Assembly (NCBI GenBank): GCA_914767715.1
Contig: OU612072.1
Location: 1,180,001-1,244,000 of the forward strand
Length of the DNA stretch: 64,000 nt
From: Membranipora membranacea
Taxonomy: Eukaryota > Bryozoa > Gymnolaemata > Cheilostomatida > Membraniporidae
Direction: 5' to 3'
The first letter of the stretch is position 1; the number at the start of each line of letters is the position of its first letter. The position numbers and the translations under genes were made by a program. Positions 1-14,200 of this stretch are shown here, piece by piece. Below the pieces are notes generated by a model. That model searched no databases. It had not been told where the DNA came from and saw only the letters and a program-made list of their open reading frames with translations.

Positions 1-425
1 ATGAGGAAAGAAACTTGTTGTGACCGAGTCGTGTAGTATTGCTGCTATAACAAATTAAACTATAAATGTTATATGCTGGTATGGCCATAGGTACAGCAGT
101 ACTGTGAGTAATCAGAAGCATGGTTAAGTCAGAAGCATAAAATAACTAACAATTATCTTGTTTCAAGATCTTACCTCCTTTTGTCTGCACTGTACAAGTA
201 GCACCCCCCCCCTCTCCCATGATAAAATGAAATGAATAAGCTTTGTTGTCATGCGGCTACTTTCTTTTGTAAGTAAGCTGCGTAACAAGACTAATAATGA
301 ATCTTCACAACCTGTCTGTCTCTGGAGTTTTCTTCTCATCGAATAAAGGAAGACGAATCAAAACATAGTTGCCAATGACCTCCCACTCTCTGCTCATGCT
401 GACATTTATCCTCTTTTTTTTTCTA
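1..425. other. Upstream flank or intron, no coding signal seen
   Basis: No exon with convincing coding character is visible here. There is a short C-run near 204 and a long pyrimidine tract just before the acceptor at about 425. The region is probably intron or 5' flank of the DENND3-like gene, because the first candidate exon at 426 opens with an acceptor rather than a start codon. Confidence 0.4.
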
Positions 426-2227
426 GAGCATCTCAGAACACTGGCAGGAGGGGGCTGGGCTCCTCAGCACTGTTAAACCCTCCGCCTCATGAGAGCAGAA
501 ATCAGCGGCGTACAACATCTCCAGATATAAGGAGGAACTCATTCATTCAGCAGAGTAGGTTACATTGTCACCCTTGTATGATAGTTAGAATCATAGTAAT
601 CGGATCAGTGACTTTACCTATGCCCTGCCGTTCCCTTCACTTATTCTTTTTTGAGGCTGATCAAACTATGACCCTACCTTGATCGCGTAGAGCGATAAGG
701 TACTATAAACAATTACTGTCTTAGTTGTTGTGTTGGGCTCATCCAATCGAATGGTTGTAATTGGTGGACTATCGCCATAGATAGCACATAAACAACAATT
801 TATTGGAAAAATAGGCCCAAATGCTACTAAGACTAGGAAGGATTCAGCCTATATCATGGCTGAATGCTATGGTTGAGAGAAAAAACAGCTAAATTTATTG
901 CATAATATTAGATTTCTTACCTTTGCCCTAACATCTGTGATAGCCGCTAACATTTATAAGGTAACATGAGTTTACCCTTACACAGGTCCTGAGTGCTCTC
1001 ACTCTCACGACTCTCAGAATAATGAAGGGGAAGGTAACTTACTGTACAAATCATACTACTAAATGTTGCGTTGTGGTTTGTGTTAATTTATGTTACTTAT
1101 ATGATATGGTTGTTCAGTCCGCAAGGGGCTGTAGTAGTAATTATTCTCATACAGATCTCGTGTCATTTTTGATCCTGTATCACTACATTATGAGTTTTTC
1201 CTCCCCTACATATGCAAGCAAACTGTTATCTGGATGATTAGTGAGAGATGGTATATATGGTATATATGTTAACGTTATTCATGTTGTTCATCTTCACTCA
1301 CGCTTCGCAACTAGACCTTGTGGTCGACCAATAGCTTGCCAGCCAGTCCTCAGTAATTGAAATGCCCAAGAGTAGCCTATCTACACTGAGTGCTTCTTTT
1401 TTCCTGTTTTCAACTTCTTGAACAACTTGCGCCCTCTTAGATTTTCTTTTCGCTTACTAGGGACAGCGGATCAGAACTCAGGTGACAGCTTTTCTTTGTG
1501 TAAAGGTCAGCTGTGCACGACTAGTTTATGATTTGTTGATTCATCAGTAATGACCATTGACTTGATAATTATGTTTGCAATCAAGAATACCCAGAGACCA
1601 ATCCATGTCATAGTCGGGCAGTTACTTATGATAAAGTTCCGTCAGATTTGTTTGGTAAATAACTCAATGTTCCGCTTGACCTGAATTAATGATGGTGGAA
1701 GCAGAGCATTGAATTTTTTTACCAAACAAATCTGACAAAACTTAAGCATAAGTAGCTGCCCGACTATAACATGCATTGGTCTTTGGGTAGTCTTCAAGTC
1801 TGTGGTAATGATACGTTTTTCATGGCAGAGGAAAAACTAAAAGGCTACGTTAGTGCAATAATGGTGGCTATCTAAGTAATACATTGCTCTGTTTGTATCT
1901 GGTCGGTTGTGCAAAGTCATATCCAGACACAATATTGTTTTCCACTCAGTGAGAGCTAGCTCACCGAGTACTAAAACTGTGTCGGGATAGCTGGTAGTGG
2001 CATTTCATTATCAACCGCTTCGGTAATGATAACGGTGACTTTGATAATGAAATGCCACTACCAGCTATCCCAACACAGTTTAGTGCTTAAACTACATCGT
2101 GATAAAAAGAGTATAGTTATAACCTAGATATACTTCACATTAATCTGTTCTGACTTGTTTACCAAACTTACAGCCTTCTCCATTAACTCGGATCCTGCTG
2201 ATCTGACCAGTATTGATGAGTCTCAGG
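426..2227 (+). CDS. DENND3: Tentative N-terminal exons of the DENND3-like gene
   Basis: Four short exons join in one frame: 426-554 (Ser/Pro/Arg-rich, including RRTTSPDIRRNSF), 986-1033 (ECSHSHDSQNNEGE), a 21-nt microexon 1461-1481 and 2174-2227 (SINSDPADLTSIDESQ). Each is flanked by AG and GT, and each ends in phase 1. Exon 2174-2227 can join directly to the uDENN exon at 3418, which needs phase 1. They would encode a disordered hydrophilic N-terminus. The evidence is only splice sites and an open frame, so this could be a different upstream transcript or partly chance. No start codon was found, so the gene probably begins upstream of the window. Confidence 0.45.
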
Positions 2228-5200
2228 GTAACTATTATATGTCTGTCGTCAGATATGTATCATATCATATCATTATTATATTATTTTGGCTATGCCTTGC
2301 CACAGAATTATATCAATGCCCTTTTGAAGCTAACCAATCACAGTCCATTCGGGCTTCTGTTTCTGTTTCTGAGAGAGATGGATCGATTTTGTCCAAATAC
2401 ACATTGGCTTTGGTAAGGTTGTGGGTTGTTGAGGCAGGGAGTGACTCCTTGGTTGAGGCGCAAGACCGTTTGTCTCATGAGATGAGTTGTAGTAGTGTGA
2501 AGTTGTCACCTAAAACCAGTTATAGGCAGCTTGACTATACAGTGTTGTATTGTGTTAGTTCACAGTGACACGCATGTTTCATTATCGCACCTGGTAGCTC
2601 TCATTTAAATATGAGTATAGTTTGGTCTTGAACCTGATTTGTGGACGCAAACAGTTGCTGGTATTTCATTGTTGAACACTGGTTTGATAGAAATTTGAGT
2701 TAAAATTGGAAAACAGCAGGGATTATATGACCCCTTCTTTTAGGTCTTTCCTAGTACCCAAGTGGTCTATCCGTTTAAAATTTATGTAGGCACTATGCAA
2801 CAAGGTTTCAATATATATAAAAAATAAACATGTCACTGAAATCAACATTGAATATTTCAAGTTGGCTCCCAAAATGTCGACATATGTCCCAACAGGTCCG
2901 AACAGGACCTATCGTGCTCCAACAAGTCCCGTTAGGTCCCTTTAGGTCCCGTTAGGCCCAATCAGAGGGTGTTTCATCATATCAATCTGAGAAGAGATAC
3001 TGATTCTATATTCTACATTTTTATCATGCTATCTGAGCTCTCTGTTTATCTATAGAGTCACAATGAGTCACAGAAGCCATTGTCTCGTTTTCAACTTGAT
3101 TCTGTCAAAAATGGATTAATTGATCTAGACACCACAGTAAGAATACTGGCCTATTTGAGTATATCTAGAGCACCGGTGTACTTTGTGATTCAGTTTCTCA
3201 CACTGACAATGAAGGACGATCAGATCAGCAATTATGCACTTTCTTAAAGCACCATGATTTGTGTTTACACTGCTCCAATACCACAGCACATAAGCCAGTA
3301 TATTATGGCCTTAGGTGTACAAAATATTATCAATTTTTCATGGAGGTGTTCTGTTTTCTGATCCCCCATACACATCATAATATGATCTCTTTAACGGATG
3401 TGTATCACACACTGTAGAACACTCGGGGCGCACATTGAAGAACATGGGCAGACGACCTTCACACGAAGCCGTGACATCACCTAACGCCAGCTCTGCTATG
3501 TATAAGACTAAGTCTGCTGAGATGCCTCTTAGTCTGGAACAGATAGGAGCTCTGACTCAGCTCAGCTTCCCAGAGGGGCTCAGGTAGGTTACACTATACT
3601 CCCACGTCTCCTTAGTCATTCCACCATAAGCTCAGCCAGTATTTGGGCGTCCATATTGAACATTGCTAAATTAATCTTCATCAGCATCTTCGTAACGCAG
3701 CATATGCTGCCATTTTATTTGCTACACAACTATCGAATGACCGCTTGCAGATATAGAAAACAAATAAGGCCTTTGACCTAGTGAAAGTTGGATGGAAAGT
3801 TGATGGGCTGTTATAAATCATATGAGATAATGCAAATGACTTCCCATGTACCACCTTGATAAAACTGAGCTCTTCATTTGTTTGGCCCACGCTTCAAAAC
3901 GTATACTGTAACCCCACATACTGTATACTCCTCGTAGTTCACCACATACTCTGTCGTCTGATCTCTGGAGTTTGATTAGTGGGGTGGCTCAAAGTAATGT
4001 AATCTTTGTAGATGTCATGAGTTTACAAGGAAATCTAGTCTGACTAGTTACGTTCTGACAGATTTGGACGGTAAAAGATTCTATGCTGTAAATCTGACAA
4101 TCTACCGGAAGATGAACATTACCAAAATCAACGCTGCCAAAGATTCAGATCAACCGAGTAAGTATCATTCATAATAATATCTAACATCTGATTTACATTA
4201 TAATATTTTATATATGTGATTATATATGTGTAAAGTATCAAAGCAATCCTATTATTATTGTGGTTTTTTTAAGCTTTATGTTGATCTTTCCTGTGCAGCT
4301 GTTGAAACTGAACATTATGGTTCTTACCTGAAACTGAACATTATGGTTCTCACCTGAAACTGAATAACATGCTGATAATTATTTTGCTCTTTTAATTGTT
4401 CAGGGATTGTCCTCTCATTGACATTAATTGGACAACTCCCTATCAGCTGGGTTTTAAAAAAAAAATGTGCTTCTTGAGATTCCTTCAGATTTCGCGGAAA
4501 AAAATAATGCCTAGCTACATTGTTTGCATCATAAAGGTTACAGTATTCTGGACGGGCAAAACTTAAGGTTTAGTCAGTGAGAGTGATAGTTACAGACTTT
4601 CATCTTTGAAGTTGCTCTTGCAATTATAACATTGTACATTAATTTGTAAATCACAGGATATCACCTGACAGAGGTTGACACAGACACTGTAAGGTCGAGG
4701 TCAAGTCAGGAACATAACACTGTGTATATCCCTACATGTGTAGTACTGGTATCGTCTGCTCCTTACTTCAACACACTACAGGTCAGTTAACATATATAAT
4801 AAGTGTATCACCCTATTCCTCTGATTGTTAGTCCTATCCTAACACAGTCAGGACATATTTGACCCATTCAATGAAGTCCATTTAGTAAGGGACTGTTGCT
4901 GAAAGTCAAGATGATCGTAATTATGAGATATGCAGCTCATTGTAATGCAAATTTTTCATGCATAATGTTATTTTTTGAACAAAACGTAATTTTTTGATAT
5001 TTCAGCAATGTTTAACAGATCTCTATAAACATATCCAGCCAAACTTTACAGACTTTGACAGGTATATCAAAAAGTTCTCAGTGGCCATCACTAATCTACC
5101 GATACCGCCTCCTGGTGGTGACCTTTCTCTCACCTTCCAGGTAAATAACTGACCAGCTATGGTGATTGAATTTAGAACCGCCCAAACTTATTAATAATAT

Positions 5201-8200
5201 CCTCGTTGACTTTGTCCCTTCGAATATTAGAGAGAGGTGAGATAGAGATGTGTCTGGCAATCACAAAAAAAGATAGAAATATTGAATAAAAGTCAAATTT
5301 TAGGTTTTATGACACTTTAGTATTTATGCCATAAGCTGAACTTTAGGCAACTTCATTTACTTGCAGTTTGAACCTATTTTCTTCAATCGTATGCCCCTGT
5401 GGGGTTCCGTCTAATATCCTTCATTCCCCCAACCAACCTACCTACCTAAAGGAGTTGGTATTTGGCAACGCTTTTTGTTTTCTCAACTAATTACTTTTTC
5501 CCTAGATAAACATAACAGCAAAGGTAAGTAGTGGGTCTGCACACTTACACCATTTGGTTACCTTACCGGTTTGGTTATTTCATCCCACGTCATACGAGCG
5601 TAAGATGGAGAAGGGCAGATTCAATTGGTTGCTGTTTCTGTGATCTATTTGGTATATTTTGACATTAAGGTTTCCTAGTTGGTTTGCTTTGCTTTTCTAA
5701 CACTTTTCTGCACATAGTTTCAGTCACGCTACAGGTACATATTTATTAGCAATGTGAATTACATATTGTAGTTAATCTGGAGAAGTAGGATATTTCACAG
5801 GTAGCCTGTATAAATATGCATCAGTTTAATAGTATCTCACTCATAATATACCTTTACATGAGAGCTTATCATAGTTTTCTTTTCCTTTCTTTTTAACAAA
5901 CATTTCAAATATGTTCTCACCTACACCCGCATATTTCTTGCCAAATCTTGTCATGGGTTGATTGACCCACAAGTCTGTACCTAGCAGTGGGGTTTTCAGT
6001 TTTAGTCTGTTTAGCACTGCCACCCTGACTCTCTGCTGCTAGGGTCACACACTGATAGGATCGTCTATGGTATCGGGTGGGTCGGTAAATTAGTTATCAC
6101 ATCACAAGTAAATCCTTTACACTATTTAAATTGTAGCACGATTTAGAAGATCATGTGAGTTCCTGTGTGACCCATTATTAATGTACATTGTCTCCCCTGT
6201 GAGCCCTGACTCCAAGCATGAACACCATACACCCTCTCAATGATTATTGACCATTAACTGAGGCAAAGTCTGTTCATAAAACAAATAAAATATATGTGTG
6301 AGGTACTGACGAAGCACTGGATGATTAGCTCAACCATGCGCACTGCTGTATAGCAAAAGCTTTGGTTGAATATATATTATTGAAATATCCATTTATGTGT
6401 CCGCAATAGCTAGGCTCGGTTATGTTGGGAAAAATTGAGCTGATTTAGTCCATGACCATGATCTGTTTTGTATAACCCTTACTCATCGACACATATTTGT
6501 TACATATCAGGTTAACTACGGAGGTATAAAGTTGATATTACACCCAGGCCAGCACACATCTCGTCCTGTGGTCGATGTGAATATGAGTGTTGTGTTCACT
6601 CTGATGAAGCCTATGATGGTCTGCTCTGTTATCTGTGCTTTACTTCAGGAGCAGAGGATCGTGTTCGTCTCATCTAACTTCTCTCTACTTACACTAGTAC
6701 AGGAGATATTCATGAATATGATATATCCATTCAGGCATGTACTTTAGGCATTCAGGTTTGTACTGTAGGCACTTAGGTATTTACTGAAGGCATTCATGAA
6801 TGTACTGTAGGCACCCAGGTTCGTACTGTGAGCATTCAGGTATTCATTAAAATTTATTCAGTTTTCGTTGGCCTTACTTTGAATTTGTTTAATGGGTGAG
6901 GTAATAAGGCCTGAGAGATAGAGCGTATGACGTCCATGTGATAGACCCCCCCCCCCCAATAAGAAAGATATACAGATTAGAGGTGGTCTGTGATTTGTAA
7001 CTTTTAATCAGCTCCAGACCTTCTTTACTAGACTTACTAAGCTGGCTTTTAGTGAATGAATATAGTCATCACTGATGACTGGTGGTTTTTATGCTGTAGA
7101 TGGCAGTCCATGTATGTCCCCATTCTATCAGCGTCGATGGTTGGATTTGTGGAAGCTCCCGGTTACTTTGTTATGGGTTGTCACTCTGACCACCTGGAGA
7201 CCATTGAGCAGGTCGATGGTCTGCTTATAGTGGATGTAGATAAAGGGAAGATTATATCATCTAATACAGATACAGAGTACGCTGCTAACCTTCCTCTCAG
7301 GGCTGCCAGTGATTTCTGTACTGCGGTACGTACTGATGTCTCCCTATAGCTATTTATTGTCTCCTGACATATGGCTTCAACATATCTAAATGAGGTTCAC
7401 CGCATTTATCAACTGATTTATGTCTAAAATTTGGTAATGAAGTTTATATCAGGATATTCATGATAAATTTATCCAAGGACGAAATTTTAGCAACAAGCAT
7501 CAAACCCATTGTAGAACCTTTAATAAATTTAAATAATGGTATTCGTGTTGAGTAACCCTAATTTTAAGGTGAGAAAAGCGGCCAACTTTTGCATTCCTTT
7601 TTATATTCATTTAAACATATATGTTTTTATTTGTATATATATATTTTTATTGTTTTGCAGATTGTGGACACAGATATGAGTTTTGATTTGTCGATTATGG
7701 GTGATGTCACATTTGATATTATAACAGCTCGACAGGAGTTTCAGGGTAAGATAAATAAGAGGATTACAGATATATGTCTGAAGATGATGGTCGATCTGCT
7801 CGGAGATGTACACGATCATATCATACTCGAGCAGAAGTTCTTCAACAAGGTATGTTATCTCTATGACTGAATGGCTGGTTGTTACCATAGAAATTTCAAT
7901 AATAATGAACATAGAAAAGACAGTGCATAGAGCTTGACCATTGATGCATGTTGGGTGTGGTCTAGGGACAGGTCACTCGCAATTTAGTCCGGATCTATTA
8001 AAGCGGTTGCGTAATTGCCTTCTCCCGTGGATTTTTCATCACGTATATGTTTCACATTGTTGGTCACTTTTGACATTAACATGATTTGTAGTTACACACA
8101 CACGACAATAGAACAGACTGTCTCTTGAATTAGAATGTTTCCATGTGGTAGAATGAACTATAATGGTTTCATGTTTCACATTCCCGAACAGATTTCACAA

Positions 8201-11200
8201 CCTCACTATGATAGATAAGTCTGTTAGTTAAGTTAAACAGATTACTGTTAAATATAGCTGCACATTTATTGTAATCGCACCTCTCTTGGAGTAATATAGA
8301 GGCTTCTGTTTGTTTGTAGGAGAAGTTTCTTGAGGCTCACAGACATGATGACCAGTTATTTTACACTAATGTTATAGAGACGGCCATATTTAAAGCTTTT
8401 ATAAGGGAGGTGGTGTCTGATATAGCACATGATCCGTGGACTAACGCCGGTATGTCAATAGGAATCAGGAGTCAACTTAATTAAAAAATTTGAACTCTTC
8501 TGTCATTGTTATGGTGTATCAAAGGCGAGGTTGTGTTTCTGTCTGCAAGCAGGGAGGGTGGATGTGCCCTCACTGCTTAAAGTGTCATGAGTTGTGGACA
8601 GAGCAGTTATGTACTAGACCAGGTATGTTCAGAGACATCACCGAAAAGACTCATACAAATGTTGCTATATATCACAACAATGAACTAGTTCATTGATCAC
8701 AATCACCTTGATCTTTGTTTATTGTGTAGTCGTTGACAGACAAAGTTTGACCTCAAAGAAATTATCTAGAAGTCAGCAGTCGAGACAAGTGAAGAAGTCA
8801 CTGGCTCTGAAGCTGTATGAGAACGACTGTAAGATATTCAATCTCCCTCATATGGATGAGTTAGCTCAATTCCAGGTAACTTATTAGCCTAGTGCTGGTC
8901 TATATTGCTAGCAAATCAAACCGATATATTGGCAACAAATCATATTGATATCGATCATTATCAAAATTGGGAGTTGTCATACATAAATATTGTGTGTTTC
9001 AAGACTCAAAGCAAATCAGCAGTATTTTGTCTCCTTCTGCTGCAACTCGAAGGTCATTAACATACATTACTCATGTTGAAAAACAGTGTTTTCTCAAAAC
9101 AGAGGAAACATACCACAGATGGCTTGTTCTTTGATGTAGCCAACATGGAAGCTAGGTCTTAGCTGTGATTAATAGCAGCTGTCCTTTGAAAAGGGAAACT
9201 TCCTTTTTCAATCACTAGAACATGTACAGTATGTACATACACATATAATAATCACATCAGATTTCTGATATTGACATGTGTAGATTTTTGGTTTTAGTGA
9301 CAGGGTCAGCAGCTGTTAATCACCACATAGTAAAGGTTGATTACCTCGCTTGCATGTTGCTAGTCTCCTGGTGCCACATCATATTCATATACCGAATAAA
9401 CTTTCAGATAAGGGCGTACATTCTCTATAAGGCTTTATACTGTCATACCATCTGTCGATATTATGTCCTTGTCAGTGTAGAATGTATCCACTGAAGTTGA
9501 AATGTAAGATGAGAGGTATTCGTCTGCTAGGAGGAGGAGGAGCTGCTCTGTGTTGCATGTTGTTGGGTGTATTGACCTCTTCCTAAACCTCTGAACTCTG
9601 ACCTTTTATAAATTGTCATTGCATTGCTTATCTATGTCACATTTGTGCCTCATTTACTAAGATGGAAATACAAGCTGGAAATTTTAAAAAAAATTTAATA
9701 ATTAATCGAGTAAAGAACTCTGCTGGATATGCTTTAGGACTTTAACTAATATACACGCCTGCATATCCAATGAATACTTTCCAGAGTCAACATGCATACG
9801 CATACATGCTAACTCACTGTGATGAAACACACTGGTACACGTGATGGTCCATTGCATTGCATGTAAGCCCGCTGTGGAGAGGCTAGAATGAGGGGAGAAC
9901 CTTGTTAATCTACAGACTCCAGTTTGATAAATTATTTATATGATAACAATTTGAATGTATTTCATTAATGATGTTATTATAAACTTAAAATATTAAACAT
10001 ATTATATATATATATATATGAGTGTAACATACGATTGTGTCACATATGATCGTGTTACATACGAGTGTTTACGCGACTGTTATATATGGTATAATGATAC
10101 ATGAGTGTTTTTAATGTGATTGTTTGTAATGTGATTATAGGATGACAGTGTACTGAATCTGAGTACATTTATAGAGATGGCCTCGAGCAGTAAGCCTACT
10201 CGAGCTGCGAGTCTGTTTGTTATCGGAGCCATAAACTTACAAAGGGGGATGGTTACCGAAGGTATTCTATCTGAGTAACCAGACTTTATTGAACCTTACT
10301 CTTGCAATCACCATATCACCACATATTACTTTTCATCTCGATGCTGCATGTTTTCATTGGCCTGAAGTACTGAACAGCCAAGTGTATAAGAGAAAATGCA
10401 GTAGTCTGTAACATTGCTGCTCACTAGTGGTAGGCTGTGGTATTCAGTAATTAATTAGAAGTGATTTGAATGTGTAATGGATGCAGTGGAATTCCTGCGT
10501 ACACAATAACTGACCTGACATATGACCCTATCTAGTGTCACAATAATATTTTTTCATTGGTGGCAAGGTCCTACTCAAATTATCTAGTTGATGGTAAGCA
10601 TCATTGAAATGGCCAGTCTCTTACAATGATGATCACCTCAGAGTTTCAATTTCTTGCCGTCAAACACAGTTTACAGTTAGCCTGCCAATTCTGGTAATAA
10701 TATATATGGAATAGCTGTAGTATATATTTTTTTGTTTCTCAGCTCTCGATAACTTCGGAGACCTCTATGAGATGAGTAAGGCTATGTTTCCAATGAGCTC
10801 CATCACTAAACTTTTAAAAACTTGTGAAGATGCCGAAGGGCTCATTGACTCCGTCCAATCACATCACAAGGCAATGTATACAGGTAAGGTTTACATTACA
10901 TCTAACTCTGCTGTGTTCTCCTATTTTTTGCCAACACCTTAATACAACGAATAAAGATTACTGTAAATAATGAGGCGTTGGTGAGTTTATTATGAAGAGA
11001 CACTTGCTAGGTAATTCGAGTTAATTCAAGTTCCGTCATCCTGTGTGATAGTCTCTATCATATTATTAAGTCACACTTTATCTTGAAGACGTTCCCTGAT
11101 TTTTCTATCGTGTAAAAGTTTCGTGTGCGAGGTATAGTGTACGAGGTGTCGTGTACGAGGTATAGTGTACGAGGTGTCGTGTACGAGGTGTAGTGTGCGA

Positions 11201-14200
11201 CGTATAGTGTACGAGGTGTTGTGTACGAGGTGTAGTGTACGAGGTGTCGTGTACGAGGTGTAGTGTACGAGGTGTAGTGTACGAGGTGTCGTGTACGAGG
11301 TATAGTGTACGAGGTATAGTGTACGAGGTGTAGTGTGCGACGTATAGTGTACGAGGTGTTGTGTACGAGGTGTAGTGTACGAGGTGTCGTGTACGAGGTG
11401 TAGTGTACGAGGTGTAGTGTACGAGGTGTCGTGTACGAGGTATAGTGTACGAGGTATAGTGTACGAGGTGTAGTGTGCGACGTATAGTGTACGAGGTGTT
11501 GTGTACGAGGTGTAGTGTACGAGGTGTCGTGTACGAGGTGTAGTGTACGAGGTGTAGTGTACGAGGTGTCGTGTACGAGGTATAGTGTACGAGGTATAGT
11601 GTACGAGGTGTAGTGTGCGACGTATAGTGTACGAGGTGTTGTGTACGAGGTGTAGTGTACGAGGTGTCGTGTACGAGGTGTAGTGTACGAGGTGTAGTGT
11701 ACGAGGTGTCGTGTACGAGGTATAGTGTACGAGGTATAGTGTACGAGGTGTAGTGTGCGACGTATAGTGTACGAGGTGTTGTGTACGAGGTGTAGTGTAC
11801 GAGGTGTCGTGTACGAGGTGTAGTGTACGAGGTGTAGTGTACGAGGTGTAGTGTACGAGGTGTAGTGTACGAGGTGTAGTGTACGAGGTGTAGTGTACGA
11901 GGTGTAGTGTACGAGGTGTAGTGTACGAGGTGTAGTGTGCGAGGTATAGTGTACGAGGTGTAGTGTACAAGGTGTAGTGTACGAGGTGTAGTGTACGAGG
12001 TGTAGTGTACGAGGTGTAGTGTACGAGGTGTAGTGTGCGAGGTGTAGTGTGCGAGGTGTAGTGTACGAGGTGTAGTGTACGAGGTGTCGTGTACGAGGTG
12101 TAGTGTACGAGGTGTTGTGTACGAGGTGTAGTGTACGAGGTGTAGTGTACGAGGTGTAGTGTACGAGGTGTAGTGTACGAGGTGTCGTGTACGAGGTGTC
12201 GTGTACGAGCTGTAGTGTGCGAGGTGTAGTGTGCGAGGTGTAGTGTGCGAGGTGTAGTGTGCGAGGTATAGTGTACGAGGTGTAGTGTACGAGGTGTAGT
12301 GTACGAGGTGTAGTGTACGAGGTATAGTGTACGAGGTGTCATGTACGAGGTGTAGTGTACGAGGTGTCGTGTACGAGGTGTAGTGTGCGAGGTGTAGTGT
12401 GCGAGGTGTAGTGTGCGAGGTGTAGTGTGCGAGGTGTAGTGTACGAGGTGTAGTGTACGAGGTGTCGTGTACGAGGTGTAGTGTACGAGGTATAGTGTAC
12501 GAGGTGTCGTGTACGAGGTGTAGTGTACGAGGTGTCGTGTACGAGGTGTAGTGTACGAGGTATAGTGTGTGAGGTGTAGTGTACGAGGTGTAGTGTACGA
12601 GGTATAGTGTACGAGGTGTAGTGTACGAGGTGTAGTGTACGAGGTGTAGTGTACGAGGTATAGTGTACGAGGTTTAGTTTAACCTAGCCTTGTCATGCGG
12701 CTAAGTTTAACCAACCTGTAGATCGTAGATTTATGCTCCCTCTCTCTGTAATTATAGATCTGTTGAGGAGTTCACAGTCTAAGCGTAGAGGATATAACAC
12801 AGATGTCAAGGTCGAGCTGGAGAACTTACCGACCAGTGCTGTAACAGCTGTAGAGTTTGATAAATACGCTGAGAGGCTGGACCTGGCTGTAGGGAGAGAG
12901 ACGATAGATAGACTCTACCAGGCTCTCACACTCGGTCAGTAATCCTACCCTACTACTACTTCATAGATATTATTATAATGCTCTAATCTATCGGACAACT
13001 GTAATGTCTGATGAATTATTTTGCCCACAATACATCAAGATATTGTTTTTCATTAACACTCCCACAGGTAGTGATATTTTTTATTGTGTACAAAGCAGCA
13101 GTGTCCTAGCGGTGGTAATACTGATTCTCCCATGTCTTGTGCTTTAATACATAGGATTGTAGAAAGGAAAGCAGGTCTTCACCAAGCGAATGCTGAAAAT
13201 CCCTACCGTTAATACACTGACCACCTATCTAGTGGATTGACAATCTGCCAAAAAGAATATGTCAGATTTGAAGTGATCTTCGTTACTTATATCAGATATG
13301 GATATTTATATAACAGGGCGAGAGGAGCCGTTAGAGTCAGATCACTTGAGATGTTTCTATCAGTGTTGGAAGGATAATGAGGCTGTATGTAAGGATATGG
13401 AGGCTTCTCTCAGCGCCAGATCTAATGTAGATATATCTGATACTGTCATCAAGGTAATAAACCAAGCAGTTGGTAAAAAATTGTCCAAATACTGAGAATT
13501 AAAGGTTGGCGGCCATTTCTGGTGCCAAGTTGCTCTCAGTTTGCAGGCAGGTTGGAGCCCATCTAAGGCCAGTTTCAGTAGACTGTAGCAGGATTCAAAC
13601 CCAAGATTTCCAACACTCGTGTATTAGAGTCAGGGCAGGCGTCCATACCCATTGAGCTACTCCTATCACCACATCACATGGCATTTTAAGTTATTCGTGT
13701 TGTAGTTACAGCTGAAGCGCTATTTATAAATTGAAGCTCTAACAAAGATAGGGGACCATGCTGCCGCAGATTGAATCTAATCTATACATATATATATCTA
13801 GGATTCTGTCACATATGATATATTTAACATGATTGATCCTCTGACTTATTTTTGATTGACACAGCTGACGTCTATTTTTATGTTCTATTGCAGGTATCCT
13901 CTGGTATAGTGCGTACAGATCTAGGGCTAGGACACGTCATACTTACTGATCAGAGGCTAATATTCCTCAGACAGGGACTACAGACAGATACATCTGTTAG
14001 GGATATGGCCAGACTAAGTCAGATCAGCAGTAAGTTATATGTAGAGAACTTTTATATCTATTACTTGTGGGTTTATGTAAAAATCTTTGATCGCTGGTTG
14101 TAGTGGTGTTAGTTGAATAGCTACTAGTATAGTATGTATAAGATTTTGTGCATCAATCGCCAATCTATTCTTATACTAGTAAAAACAAAAAACTTTTATC

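Noticed and set aside
6735-6742. GT at 6739 as the donor of the cDENN exon
   Set aside because: Its use would place the next exon out of frame and destroy the conserved YVPILP strand; the GC donor restores PFRW exactly.
11071-12342. A 423-residue open frame on the minus strand with a 14-residue repeat
   Set aside because: It arises from the 14-bp minisatellite, which has no stop codon in any minus-strand frame because its length is not a multiple of 3. It starts inside the repeat, lacks splice or domain support and lies in a DENND3 intron.
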